Origin: Ascaphus truei
Lineage: Eukaryota > Chordata > Amphibia > Anura > Ascaphidae
Assembly (NCBI GenBank): GCA_036426205.1
Contig: CM071568.1
Location: 228,807,148 to 228,871,147, forward strand
Direction of reading: 5' to 3'
DNA: 64,000 bases
A program made the translations under genes and the position numbers. A model generated the notes under the pieces. It was not told the DNA's origin. It did not search any database and saw only the letters and a list, made by a program, of their open reading frames with translations. Positions 35,971 through 50,709 of the stretch are shown here, one piece after another (positions within the stretch are counted from its first letter, which is position 1; each line of letters begins with the position of its first letter).

Positions 35971-36690
35971 GTAAGAATCAAACAAAAATTAACTTACCAT
36001 CAGTGCTGCCAGAATTACTAGGCTGAACTTGGGGTTTGAGCACAACTATGTCCTGAACCAAGTTCCACTTATTGTATACCAGTATTTCATATATAAACAG
36101 TGGACTTCTTGAGCCATAATTGGACCAGTTGTGGTTTCTTCTACCCTCGCTAAGGTAGTGCAGGAGTCAGTAGTATGACTAGTCCTGGATCATTGTAGTA
36201 TTGTTGAAGTTGTGATATCTTACTTTTTGAACTTCTGCAGGGAGAGTTCTTACTAGAACCAGCTTTTTGAGACCTCAAAATCAACATTCATTTCCACTTA
36301 AACAGTTCAAGACCTCTTTTTTAAAAACCTGACCACCCAGATACAGTGTTAAAGGGGAGAAGCAACTAAAACTACAAAGTTGCTTTCTAAAACATGAATA
36401 TTCAAGAATCTAAATTCAATACTGTTGCATTTATTGGGCAATACAGACATAAAAAGTTTACAAAGTCAATCTTTCACATGGGAATAATATTCTCAAAGGT
36501 TGGGCAAACCTAGAACGCACCAACAGCTGCCTATTTATTGGGGATAATACTGTTGAACAGAATGTTTTTTTGTTCTAGTAATCGTTCAACTCGCATGGTA
36601 ATCCTGCATCTCTGCTCATAGAATATGGATGTGCACCTTTTTCATGTCCCCCTTCACAACACCTTCTAGACATTATCTATTTCTTTATTA

Positions 36691-36880
36691 GGCTGCGCTT
36701 ATAGTGCCCGGCGACAGCGATGCGACGTCGCGTCAACAAGCATTGCCCGCCGTCCGCAGCGCTAAATAGTAAGCGCGACGCTAACGGCGTTGGTCGCGAT
36801 CGTCTGGAAGTTCATCTCAATTTGATTTTTCACAGGACCGCAGCCTGACGTCCAACCACCCCAGGCCACTATACCAAGCC
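36691..36880. mobile_element. Noisy duplicate of the 15787 MITE
   Basis: Same ends ('ggctgcgcttatagtgcccg' and '...accaagcc' then TTA) with added and lost bases. Not an independent insertion: both flanks match copy 1. Confidence 0.8.
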
Positions 36881-37271
36881 TTAGAAATTCGATGGATAAG
36901 CTGCTGTGTCGGGCATATATGGAGAAATAACTATAAAAGGGAATCAATAAAGTTACATACTTATAGACTTTTATCCAAAATGTGTCAATGTTGCATCTTT
37001 ATATGTGCCAACCACTGTTGATTGTGGTAGAAGATCTGCACTTTAATTGATGCACATCATTTTCAATATCCACTCAGATCTAGTATCTCCTTGTTAAAAT
37101 CTCCGTATATGTTTGAGAGACTGGACACATGATGTGGAGTGGATGAATTCGTAGAATTTAATATAACCACATGTGAAAATAAATTGGCAAACAATACACA
37201 TGATTATTTTCCCGTTAAAGAGTTTTAACATGTCTTTTTTTTTTTCATCATTATTATTTGCTAATATACAG

Positions 37272-37438
37272 AAAATAACAGCATTGACATGTAACTAATC
37301 GACATGTCATCTGTGGATCCCTAACCCACTCCTCACTTGCCAGGATGTACCTCATCCTGTCCTTATTCCAAAAGTTTTTCAACTGAGCTCACCAATCATT
37401 GGGCTAGAACTGGTAAAAAGCCTGTGCGAAAACGTCAG
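37272..37438 (+). pseudogene. Damaged duplicate of the 16360 exon
   Basis: Begins 'aaaataacagcattgacatg' and ends near 'gcgaaaacgtcagg'. Multiple indels ('gtaactaatcgacatgtcat', 'cccactcctcacttgcc') break the frame. About 167 bases against 161 in copy 1. Confidence 0.85.
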
Positions 37439-39699
37439 GGTATGGGAAAATTTTTACAAAAAATATTAATCCATTCAGGGTCGCATTAGTCTGGAACGCA
37501 GTTCATTTACATGCTACCCTTACTCTGTCACTGATACTGTAAGGCCAGTGGTTTCCTTACATTTTTTTGGTTTAGGAACCCTAAGTGAAATTCTGAGGAA
37601 CCCCCAACCATTCTCTAATAGCAACTCTGAGATCAAGATGCCATTGTAATTCCTTCTGTATTTGATCCAATTTTCAAATGACCAGAAACTGCGGGAAACC
37701 TTTAGGGATACCCGTGAACCCACGGTTCCCTAGAACCCCTGTTGAAAAATCCTGCTGATATACATTTGTTAGAGTGTTGAAACGAATGATCATATTTTTG
37801 TCGTAGCCAAGAATTTTGAGTTATATGCTATAACCTCTTGTATTGTATCCCTGAGATTGGCAAAACAAACCTTTTTAATAAGTTTACTAGTTCTGCACCG
37901 AACAATAATCAATTAAAAATATGACAAATTCACAGACCCTATTTGTAGAGGATTAATGATTGTTTAGTTGGACAACTTAGCAAACCAAACTGTTATTATT
38001 TTAAAATGTTTACTCAGAAAGTAATATTTTCACTACATCCAGGGGCAGCATATGGGTAAAAAGACAACAACACAGACAATTTAAGTGCAGATGTTTGAAA
38101 GTGTGCAGTGACAATGATGTTTATTTGGGCTCTATACTCAGCCCTCTCACAAGATACTGGTAGTTTAAAAAAGGCATTTTCAAATAAAGCTTGTGGACTG
38201 GCAGTGTCTTTGCAGAGTATATGTTGTTCAAATCCTGTCCAGTGCCTGACAGGGCGGTGGGTAACGATAGGGAGCGATAGATAGACTACATCGCGCAGAT
38301 CAGTCTTATAAAAAAGGTTTTTATGTAGAAAGTATAAATGCGCACTGCAATTGTGCACTTAAAAAACAGGGCATGTAACACTTAGTAGTGTAATACAGGA
38401 TCACAACACCGCACTGCAGTGTCCTCTCACTGCCTGCTCTCGTCGGATGCCTCCTCACTGTTTGGTGGATCCTCGTCGGGATCTGTGTCTTTGCTTCCGT
38501 GGCGTCGTATGACATCACCCCTGCTCTGTCTCCCGCGGTGTTGAGATCACGTGGTCGGGTCCCTCTGTGCAGTCTTGCTTGGCGAAAAATCCTCCCCCTC
38601 TCAACGGAACCGTTTCGCCTAGTAGATTGTCGCGGGCTTTGTCAGTAGTGTGGCCTCGCTTTTCACTGCCAAGATATATCTAGCCATCCCCATAATCATG
38701 CATTGAATAAACAACAACATTATCTTCTTGCTAATGGTGGATGACGGAATACATATTGGTGTAAAACAATTATACAGAGTATCTGAACAGAAATAAGCTA
38801 ATAACTCTTCATTATTTATATATAGTTTGCAATACACACAGAAGATCTAATGGGGAACCGACTATGAGACGTCATCCACATTTTAGATGTGATATTTGTT
38901 AATTGCATGATCAAATATATGTATGCAATCTATTAGTGTCTTAAGTGATTGAAGTGGAGATAGTTTCCTAATTTGGTATGGTGATGTTGACCATCAGAGA
39001 TAGTTAGGAATTCTAAATCAAACCATAAATACTGTCCTGAGGAGGACATAGTGGAGATGGTGTTCTTTTATAAATGAGATATATCCCGTTTAAGTTGCAT
39101 GATTGTAGTGGCGTATTTGTCACATTATACGGTAAAAATCTTTTTTATAAGACTGATCTGCGCTATGTGTCGCCTCCTCTATTTTCTCTCACTATCGGTA
39201 CTCTACCGCCCTTGATGTTCTACTTGGATGGGATTCCGTTCCTGGTGTTGTTGTCATATATACCCTCAGATTTAGAACTGCCATCACAGCTTTATTTGAA
39301 AGTGCCTTTAACTACTAGTATCTTGTAGTAGGCTGAGTATAGAGCCAAATTACCTCGGGCACGCTACACTGTAAACTATTGTGGTGCTGTAACTAAATTG
39401 TCCTGTGTTTGTTTAGTCTTTTTGTGGGCGGCCCCATGTGCTCCCCCCTTGGATTGCATGAAAAAGTCTCACGAAGCCCGGTGGACCAGTGAAGACAGGT
39501 CCCACCAAGGTTTGAGCTGTGAGAATAAGACTTGGTCTGATCATGTTTTGGGTATCGAATTTTATTATTCACATTTGGCACAGTGGAGAGGGTGTTTTGT
39601 TCTGTGTTATAAATATGTGTGTGTGTGGTCGGGGTAATCACTTTTAATATGAGCGATCACTCTTGCTGCTGGTTTCGCTGGCTTTTTTTTCTCCTTCAC

Positions 39700-41325
39700 T
39701 TGTTGTTACCAGGAAGTAATACATTGAGAGTTTGACCTCCCCTGGTCTATATTATTTGGTTCGCTGTGCACCAGACAGTTTACAGTATGATGACATACAT
39801 GGTTACAATTAAATGACAGGGGTATACAGTTATATTTAAAGACTGGTGTGAATAGTCAAAGATCAGTATGTTATTGACCCGTAATTATCGTTATCAGCAC
39901 CAGATTTAAATGTAGACAGCTTAGTGTGTCTGAAAGAACTTAGACCGGTGGTCGGCTTTGAGAGTCCAGATAGGTTGTCCAGTTGTGACGGATGCACAGG
40001 ATCTGAGAGATGGGGGAGAGCGGACGGAACTGTTGTTGACCCTTGTATGACCGTGGACAATTATTTGTATGGCGTCAATCTCTGTGATAATTGCAGCATG
40101 TGGTACGTCAGAGGAGCCTTATTGAGATCAGGGGGGTTGCGTTCGGCGCGCGGAGATGTCTGTATTTGGAAGGGAGCATGAACAAATTAACTTCTGGGGC
40201 CTAGAGGCCTAAATTAGGGCCTATCTAGTGTCTATGACATTGCACAGTGATGTGTATGTTGTAGGTACCTTGGAGGACAAAGTGGACATATTGAGGTTGT
40301 AGAGGGTGTCCGTTTGCTAAGGTGAGTTGGCTGTCGTGTAATCAATGTGCAACCCAATGTAAGATTGGATTCAACATAGCCCAGAGGTGAGGGGGTGCTA
40401 TGAGTGTAACTAGTGACAGAAGGGTTATATTGTGTTATGGTTCTATGGCGGTGTTTGGATGCATCCATCATTGGGAAGCTTTAGAACTTAAGCCTTACTC
40501 CCGAATACCATTGTTATAGTCTTGACTCAGCATGGTTTAAAACAAAAAACCATGTTTTTTTGGTGAACATTCCCCGTTTTCAAGTCCCAGAAAAATCGAG
40601 ATTGAGAGGGTGGGTCGTTCCAAGGTCAGAGAGTTGGTCTAGATCTTTGTGCATACTAAGATGTGTCATCCGCGATATGTGCATTGAAGGCTCCTTGCAA
40701 GCTGTAGTAGACTGAAGACTTAAAAAGTAGTGCCGCCAGAACGGAGCTGGGTGCAGGACACTGTGGGTGATATCTAAGGTGGTTCGTGGAGTAAGAGGCC
40801 CGATAGATACACATATTGGGATCTCTCATAGGTAGGAGTGAGACCATGTTTAAAGCAGGTTCCTCCCCCCCCTGTCCAGAGCACTGGACTGTCTTAGCGG
40901 AAAATAACATGAACAAAAGTAGACAAGGAGCCTTGCAAATCAAGGAATATTGCAACCGAGTGTGGTAGTTGTCCCGACTTCCATTCCAGAACTGATGTTA
41001 TTGCCAACTTTTAGCAGTGGTGACCGGGGTTGAGTGTTTTGGTGAAAACCAAGGATTGGTAGTTGTTTGTGAGTTGGTGTGTGGAGGAAATGTTGGGTCT
41101 GGGTGGGGGTGGATAATACGCTTAATTTGAGAGGTGGACCATTTCCATATGACTTTTGAAATAGTAATGTTGGGAGAAGGAGAGTTGGCATGTAGTGGAG
41201 ATAGGGTTTGGGTTGTACGGGGGGGGGACTAGTACTTTTGAGATTGGGACAACTGTAGCAGTTTTCCAGATATAGGGATATGGCCTGCAAAAGAGAGGAG
41301 CTCCAAAGGTAGTGAAATAAGTGCA
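39700..41325 (-). pseudogene. Noisy duplicate of the L2/CR1-like LINE
   Basis: Parallel to 18658-20115 but about 170 bases longer, with G- and T-rich insertions such as 'gtacgggggggggactagt' and 'ggtctgggtgggggtggata'. This is the region of highest error in the second copy. Confidence 0.8.
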
Positions 41326-41919
41326 AAATATAGCTATAACAGTATAGGGGGAATAGTGAAAACAGTGAGAACTGAAGGAAATTATTATCTGTGAATGTGT
41401 ATAAAAAAACAGGTGTGTGTTGGAAATAATGCCGCCGAGTCTTAAATAGAAATATATGGGTTAAGTTCTTAATAATAAAGATTTAGATAATTTGTGGTTG
41501 AAATTAAAAGTCTCGGCCAGTTCTAATGTTTTCATAGAATTTTATATGGAGTGAGGTGCATTTGAGTTGGGCTACGCATGGTAAAGATAGGAAAGGTGCC
41601 AGTGGAAATAGGCATGTAGCTGTGATAACTATCATGGTGATAAACTCAAATCATATACAAAGATATACGGCAAATCATTGACCACGCGGTGCACATATAT
41701 AAACACTGACATGTGCGTATGGCCACACAGGAGCAGGAAAATTAAATTGTGTGAATGAAAAGTATCAAAGCAGGGAAGTGGTTGTTCCTGTAAATTAGGA
41801 GAGCCTGTAGGAATAAAAAAAAAGCGTGTTCTGGCTCAGGGCTGCTGTCTCTCAAAAATGACCACATCCAAAGAAAACTAAAGGAAAAATGAGAAGCACA
41901 CACTCCCAAGGTATAATAT

Positions 41920-41970
<51 letters not shown>

Positions 41971-43640
41971 ATATATATATATATTATTATATATATATAT
42001 ATATATATAATATAATATATATATATATAGACTAGTATAATATATATAATTTAACCACGGAGGTTCCAGTTTATCAAAAGCAAATCCGTTAGTGCATATG
42101 TTATCAAGACAAAAGTGGAGCCATTCTGGGGCAAGTTAATGCACTGTACATCTCAAGAAGAAAAGTTTTTTTTTGCCCCAAATTTTGACTTAGTTTTGCT
42201 TGATACTAAACCCCCCGAAGTTCTGCAGTAAGTCCAGGCACATCACTCCTCGATCGAACATGCCTTCATGCCCGTTATGCTGTGATACTGAGCTTTCCTT
42301 TAATGTGAGTGTATAAAACTGTAATACCCTATTTGTGGTCCTATTTTGGCCGCTCATTATCTATCTTCTCTGGTTGCTACAATGATTTGTAATATTTATG
42401 TATAGAATAGGTATGTGGGCACTTCAAGCTTGATGTCAAAGTCTTAGGGGTGTTATATAATTTTGTGAACAACTGGAATAAAATTATCAGAAGACATAGT
42501 TCTGTGTAGTGCTCCGTAACTGATTCTGCCATCACAGAGGCTAGTCCTAACCCAATTCAATTTATAATCTTCTAGTTTTGTTTCAGAATGTAAAGCCCTA
42601 CAAATGGTCCACAAAGTAACAAAGAGCAGCCTAGGCCGCACTTATGATCCCGGCTACGGACATGACAGCGTGGACTCATCCGTCGCCATTGTAATAGCGA
42701 TTTCTGCATATAGTATAAGAGAGATGTTTAACTGAACGAGAGAAAAGAACCCTAATCGATGCCCACTCTCTATAAGACCTAGAATTTAACAAAATAATAA
42801 ACTTTAATAACATTGAACTCAACTACAAAAATAGATGATTAAAAACATAATATAGAGCACTGAAAAGTCTCGTGACCCATCCAAAACTCTCAATGAAGGT
42901 TGTGATGAAAGGTATAATTACACATTAGCCATAAATGTTCTCAGATAGATCTGGGATAAATAGGTTTATAATTGAGATAATGAATATCTCAGGCAGGGGG
43001 AAATGATCACTCCTTTCCCATTTCTATGGTGTTGAATGCTAACTGAAATCTGATGGTCCCCTGTATATGTGTTTACAAACCCACAAACTTAGTACGGGGA
43101 TATTTACCCATTTGGTGACATCAACATCTCTCTGCCCATCAGCTATCCCTCCTTTAAATACACACAGAGGGACATGTAAATAACAGAAACAAAACACTTT
43201 TTATAATGTAGTTGTATCTTTAAAGGAGATATTGTTCTTAATGCTATTTTAGTTAGAGTACTCTGTGGAACCACATTCCCCTCTGGGTGTATTGACCCCA
43301 TATAAAATATTGAATTTTCCATTGATTGCTTTCTTGCAGGCTAACATATATTTGATCTTCCTGGCGGGCAGGTCCATATCTGGATTCCACATATTAGAGA
43401 GACGCTGAGAAGCATATAGACAAAACTGGCACTCTGTCTGTATTAAGCTGTCTATTGTGGAAATTCACATTCATTGTAATGTCCTGCCTGACTTCCAGTA
43501 GAAAGAAGAGTGCATTGCCGTCTCCTTATCTGGTGGTTCTATTCTAATCACTGTTAGTTCATTATTAATTCTTAGTGTCTTAATGTTTTATGTATGAAAT
43601 ACAGTGAATACACAATACATCATTATTTAACCACTTGTGA

Positions 43641-43717
43641 TGCTGTATATTTTTTGCTTGTATTAACCTTTTTGTTAGTGCATTGAATTGTATTTAGCCC
43701 TTAATTCACCTCCTTAG
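43641..43717 (+). pseudogene. Damaged duplicate of the candidate anchor exon (22401)
   Basis: The acceptor 'cttggcag' reads 'cttgtga' here, 'gtgtatata' is 'tgtatta', and single bases are lost, so neither splice site nor frame survives. Confidence 0.6.
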
Positions 43718-46700
43718 TGGCTTTATCTATCTCTGGGGAAGCTGATTCAGTTTCACACTACAAAGGCTACTTGATTTGTAACAGTAGCTAGTAGATTGAA
43801 TTTGCATACTGTCCCTCTGTATAAACTTAAACACATATCGAGCGTTTGGAGCAGTTTTGCCTCCTTCCCTCCTTGTAAACAACAGGCTGCTAATCATATC
43901 CAAGTTTTTACACATTCATAGCACTTATCACAATTTGGGACTGGAATGAATGAGTGGCTAGAGGACATATACCATGGTACACAGTGTTCTACAGTGTCTT
44001 AACCCCTTAATAAGTCTTACCGGGCCCCCCGGTGTCAATAACAATCCCAGCAAAATAGGAAATATGTAGCAGTAGTTACTACTTTGTTTTCGGCAGTAAT
44101 GGAGTAAATTACTACCTACATCCCTCGCAGTAAATACTTCCCAGATAGGAGGCTATTAGAGCAGTGTTGCCTTTCAGACCCCTTGAAGATAGTATCGGGA
44201 GACCAAACCCTATGTTGGTAATGGAACCCACAATATTAACAGTAGTCCCTATCCTCAACTATTGTCGCCTTGTGTGCCCACAACTTGGTTTATCTTTCGT
44301 CTCGTCTAGAAGTTTTTCGGACTTATAGGAGTCTCAGTCTTACATTATCGGTATGAAACCGAACTCAGTTTGTTTGTGACGTGCATATGCGACTTCTCGT
44401 TTCATTCTGGGACGCACGAACTTACTTACCCGATTTGGGGCCTATGTTTATGCTCTTATCTTCCTCTGGTTGCTTACAGTATGATTTGGTAATATATTAT
44501 GTCATAGATCAGATATTTGGGACTTTCAAGTCGTTGATGTCAATGTCTTGGAGTTTATATTATTTTGTGAAACAAACTAGGAAATGAATTGATCAGAAAC
44601 ATAAGGTTTGTAGCGCTCCTGTATACTAAGTACCAAGCCATCACAAAGGTGTCCTAACCCAATTCTCATAATAATCTTCTAAGCTTTGTGTTCAAAATGG
44701 AAAGCCATAGAAAGGATCTTTGCAAGTTGGCGCTGGAACTTTCACTCGTGTTCAATACAAGCACTGAAAAATAAAATCTTAGAGACAATAAGTAACACAC
44801 TTAATTAAGATGGCTGTCAACCCCTCTGTGACAACGGAACACTAGATGCTATTTCCCCCAACCCCAGAAATTGATTTGGAAATTAACCAATAAACAATAC
44901 GACACACCATCAACACGCATTACCCTTTACGCGCTGGATCAGTAATCTAGTGTAACCCAATCAATTAGATGTATCTTATTACAGCATCAGTACTCATAGA
45001 TTACACGTGATGATAGTAATAGAAAACACTCACATCCATGGAGTTTGAAGATGTGAAAAAATTGCCCTCTACCGAAGGACAATTCTCAGCAATAATATTG
45101 TAAAATAAAATAGAAAACAAAGCATATGAACGCTAGTATACAAACATTTAATTAACCCTCCGTTAAAAACAACACTTGGATATAAACTCCACGAATTCCT
45201 TCGTCTTTGTAGCCTTCACCCTTTAAGCCTGGGTGTGGGGGCCCTTTGAAGTCTCTTCCTCTGGGCCTGCTTGTATCCTGCCATCCTGTGGGGTCCACGT
45301 TTAGAGCTCCATCTGCAATTACTTCTTGTAATCCTCAGCAGTCCCTGCGACCCATACCAGTTCCAGTGTTGGCATAGAGTTCACACCGAGTGTCCCCATC
45401 AAATGGGTATCAATAAATAGGCTACTTAGGGATGCGTAACAGATAGCAAACCTCGTCCTACATGTTTCGTGAAGAGACTTCTCACTTCACTCAGGGTTGT
45501 CCCCATGAGGAAGTGAGAAGTGACCACATTTGCAAATGGATCCACAAAGTGAAAAGTAGCAGCCTAAGGCGCGTTTTATCCCCAGCTACCGCGACACCGT
45601 GACATCTATCCGTCCCCATTGGTAATAGTGTTTTCTGCCTATAGTTTGGAGATATAAGACGGCGACCGGGGGGCATGGCAGGGGCATGGGCGTGAGCGGT
45701 TCGCCCTCATTGGGCTGACCACGTCGCGTGCCCTCTGACAATCCCACGCAGCGGTCCGCCGAAAATCAATTTTCCATTGACTTCAGCGATTTTGTGTTTG
45801 CGCCGTCGCACCACTATAGGCCACTCAACGACTAATGAACTTGATTGGACTTATGCTCCATCGCCGGGACTATAAGCCAGCGGCCAATGCTCAATGCTCA
45901 AAACAGATATTACTATATTAAACAGATGTATAAATACTCTTGATCTTAAAGTGAACAGTATCATAAAAACATATACTTTTAATATAAGCAAGGAGGGATA
46001 AGTCCTACAATTATTTTTAGCAAAAAACTATGACAGAGAAAGATAGGACATCAAAGAAACTACTCCAGAAGAATAAACATAATGCATCTTACATGAGGAT
46101 TATGGCAGAGACACACAAGACAATTTAGGGAGCAATAATAAATCCCTACTAAAATGTGAAGCATCCCGTTCTTTATTTAAAGCCTTTTGGACTTCTTGTA
46201 TTTAATTCAATATCCCCCAAACTTCCCTCCTACAGAGTCTATTACAGGTAATCACCACCTCATACATTAGTGACATTTCCTCATACCCTGGGAAGAAAAA
46301 AGCCTAAAATCTGAATCGTGGCAAATACTACTTAGACAGTGGGCATCTTGATTCTCTGTGTCCCGTGATGTTCTCTTTATTCTGTCCTAAAATGCTTTAT
46401 AGTGCAGCCTTACATATGAGTCCCCCGCATTGCAGTTGTGTAAATAGAGAGATGTTAACACGAATTACAATGAATATATTCTTTCACTGAATAAGCTTTT
46501 TTTGTTTGACAGCACTCAAAAAGGACTTTGACTTAATAACTTAATTACATTTCCTAGAACAACAATAAACATACTGGAACTCACAAACAAACTTAATGTT
46601 CGTACGAAGTGGACCCTCCTATGACATAAAAGCACAGTGGTACCAAGTAACCCTTTTCAAAGGACAGGCATGCAACACGTTGTACACACAAGGTCCCATG

Positions 46701-48685
46701 GTGTCCCGGCCCATCATAAGCCAAAAAACCCAGGATTGGGTGGCTACTACTACTATGGTGTTTTTCACTGATTAATCAGACACTGCTCCTGCTGAATCTG
46801 ATCTAATCAGGAAAGCGTGGTCTATCTGCCCATCTATCTGAGACACCAGAGGACTCATTCATCGTCCGCATCACGATCGTTTCTGGTCTGAACCTATCGG
46901 ATGTGATGTCAATCCAACTGGAAGTGACGCGGACCGCACACGCCAAAATTCTCCCAGAGAGATACCCGAAACCACCATAGAGGGAAGGGTACGGCTTGAA
47001 CGCTCCTCGTCCACGGCGAGTGATCGCAGGCATCCTACAAACTTGTTATGTGAAACATGGTTTTATACTTTGTTTATACTGCTGCTATTTCTTGGAAGAT
47101 AAAAGCCATACTGGTCTGCACCATCGTTCTGTTTTTCCTTATTTCGAGATATTTATGCATCCTACCACTTACCTCTCAAAGAGATTGAAATTCCATTTGC
47201 CACTGGCGATTTGCATTTTTTATATCATATACACTGTAAGTAGATTTCGACAATCACAAATGACATACTTGAAACATTTGTATTACTTTACTTTTGCTTT
47301 CACACATCACTATTAGTCACACTAATAGTTTATTATAACACGTGCTATACTCCTTTTTGTCACAACCTACTTCACTTTGGTGTAATTATTTGAAGTTCAC
47401 TTTCACCTTAAATCACTATTATTATTATTATTATATGTGTGTTTTAAGCGCCTTCACCTGTCACCTTTGGATATTTGCATGGTTAGACACACCTCATAGC
47501 TAAATTAATATGAATAAAGCCGATCGATGAATATGCGTCACTCTATGCATTTCTACACTGACTAAGGTCGAGCAGCCAGACATGGGGTAACAGGTGAGAC
47601 AAAATGAATGGAAATGCGGTACAACCACATCAAACCAAAAAAAGATACAAATACTGGTACTAAACTGGTCCAAGAAAACCTGTGTAATATTCCGAGTCAG
47701 TAGTGGAAGAAAAGAGGCAAAACAGGACACTGCGGATTGAAACAAAGTGATTTATTGGCAATTGATCGACGTTTCAGCCTATGTCGACCTTTCTTCAAGA
47801 GCTATGGCATAATAAAAAATGTTCCATATAAATAGTCCCAAAAGCAGGTGTTCCTCGTTGATACTCATCAGCATGTCGTTCCCCCCATCCAGCGCCGTCC
47901 ATTGCTCTGTGACCACCATGTCCTTTCCCGCTTCCGATCATCAACGGCATCATCCAGGGTTCCCTCAGGGGTTCTTCTCCCTTCTGATTGGTCCTCGTCT
48001 TCCTCTGCATACTCCCACGATGACTCCGGCGGCGTGTGACGTCATCACTGTCAGCGCTTGCCGCTAGCGTCTCCGAATCCTCCATTGTTGTTTGTTGGTT
48101 TGCTAGGCTATCCCGTGTCAGTTCTACTGAAAAAGCACAGCGTGTTCCACATGACCAATTGTTATTGTTTATGGTTAGCTGGGCAACCTGTATCCATTCA
48201 TCGAATAGGCACTTCAGTGTTTTTGATTAATGCGTCTCTTCTGTAGAGTGATTAATCTTCCTCTTGTGTTTCTATATAGCGGGTTTTGGGCATCCATGTA
48301 GTTTTCCCTATACAGTATAACAATGGCCACAAGGGCAAGTAATCATATAGACTACAAAAGTCATAACACATTGACTGTCTTTAATGTATACCTTTTCCCG
48401 TTTCTTGGGTGAGAAATTCTGTGCCGTATTAAGACTGTTACATACAGAACAATTATGGCATTTGAAACACCCTTGATTTTTGGAAACTCAGGAAATTAGG
48501 CGTCCGTGTGGTCTTTTTCTTTTCTCTGCCTGTATATGGCAAATCTCTTAATTTTTGCCCTCTCTGATGTGCACATCTGGGTGGCAATTTACATACATTT
48601 TTTAAAGTTTCATCACTTTCCAAAACCTTCCAGTGTTTGATAATGCTTTGTTTTAAGAAATGTGCTTGCCTTTGTGTATTTAGAC

Positions 48686-50709
48686 CAGGGTGGGAACCTT
48701 TTTTCTGCCAAGGCCATTTTGATATTTATATAAATCATTCGAGGGCCATCCAAATTATCAACTTAAAAATTAGCCTGCTATATTTGGTCAAGCATTTAAT
48801 GAACTCACCACTAATGTGGTGGCTAAACTGCTTCTCTTTGGTGACTGACTGACTCTTGGGTGTGTGACTATGACTGACTGTGGTTTGGTGTCTGTGCACA
48901 ACGCAAATCACACGCGCACACGCGCCGACACACGCAGACACACACACAAATCGGCCAGGGGGTAGGGAAATCATCTCTCATGACCCACTCTCTCTCTCAG
49001 ACTCTCAGACCCATCTCTCTCAGGGCTCTAAGACCCACTCTCTCTCAGGCTCTCAGACCCACTCTCTCTCAGACCCCTCTCTCTCAGACCCACTCTCTCT
49101 CCGACCCACTCTCTCTCAGACCCACTCACAGACTCAGACCCACTCACAACTCAGACCCCTCTCACTCAGATCTCAACCACTGTCACTCAGACTGTCAACC
49201 CACTCTCACTCAGACTGTCAACCCACTCTCACTCTGAACTGTCAGACCCACTCTCACTCAACTGTCAGACCCACTCTCAGCTCTCAAGACCCACTCTCAG
49301 ATGCTCAGACCCACTCTCAAGACTGCCAGACCCACTCTCAACTTGTCAGACCCACTCTCAGACTCTCAGACCCACTCTTCAACACACACTCTCTCAGACA
49401 CACACCTCTCTCAGACAACACCACACACACACACTTTCTCTCTCAGACACACAGGGGGGGAAATCTGATCGGGGGGGATCGGAAGCAGTGCCCTCCGCAA
49501 CTGCTGCTCGGTGTGGGAGAAGGAGGACCGTGTAAGTGCGCAAGAGGGGGGAATTCTGAGCAGGGGGGATCGTATCAGGTGCCCTCCTCCGCAACTGCTA
49601 CCCGTGTTGGAGGATGGCCGTGTAAGTGCACGAGGGGGGATCGGAGCAGGGGGATCAGGGCAGGTACTCTCCACAACTGCTGCCTGGTGTGGGAGGAGGA
49701 GGAAGGCGGTAGTGAGGTGTCCTCTCCCACCGCAGACTCGTTCTTCAATCCCCCCCAAGCCTCTTATACCCCATCCCCCCATCCCCACTCTCTATAACCC
49801 CTCATCCCTCCCCACCCCAGAGCACTGCTTACCCGCACCGCCCTGGTGATACTCAGGTCCTTAATCACCTCAGGCGGCTGTGCTGGCCACACACAGACAG
49901 TGACACACAAACCAGTGACCGTGACAGACAGTGACACACACACACCAGACGTGACAGTGAGACACACACCCATGACAGTGAGAACCACACACACAGTGAT
50001 ACACCACACAGAGACAGTGAGACACACACAGAGACCAGTGAGACACACAGAGACAGTGAGACACACACAGAGACAGTGACATACACACACACAACACACA
50101 CGAGAGAGAGACAGTGACACACAACACAACAGACAGTGACACACACACACACACACACAGAGAGACAGTGACACACACACACACAGTGACAGTGAGGCAC
50201 ACAGTGCCAGACCACACATTGACGTGCCAGACACACAGTGACATTGACACAACCACACCAGTGACAGACACACACGCACACACACACAATAAGCCCACCT
50301 CTGCAAACAACACACAATAAGGCTCTCCCCCCTTGGGGTGGGTAAGGTGCCTGGAGGGGCTATAAGGGGGCATGTGGGTTACCTGGGGCCTTGGATGGGC
50401 TGCTGGAGCAGCCATAGTTAGCCAGTGCAGCTGAGAGACTGGCAGGCCCGCGAGCCTAAAGGGAGGGACAGAGGGGCAGAGCCTAAGGAGCCCTGCATTA
50501 CTGGAGGAGAGAAGTGGAGGAGCAGTGCTGAGAGATGAGGTGGGCCAAAAAAAAAAATCTTGGCATATGACAGCACGGCAGCCAATCAGGAAGGAAGAGT
50601 TTAAAATATTTATTTTTTTAACCATTCTTGCAGGCTTGCTTCCCGGGGGCCGGACCAATGATTTCGCGGCCTTACCCGGCCCGTGGGTCGTGACGTTCCC
50701 CCCCCCTCT
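48686..50709. mobile_element. Noisy duplicate of the 27450 hAT element
   Basis: Starts 'cagggtgggaacc' (one G run shortened) after 'atttagac' and ends before 'atttcgac' at 50710. The interior repeats are present with scattered deletions, for example 'gactgtcaaccc' for 'gactgtcagaccc'. Confidence 0.8.

Noticed and set aside
31618..43717. A second acid phosphatase gene in tandem
   Set aside because: It starts inside an exon without an acceptor, every exon is frame-broken, and the damage is the same outside exons. The seam evidence favours an assembly artefact.
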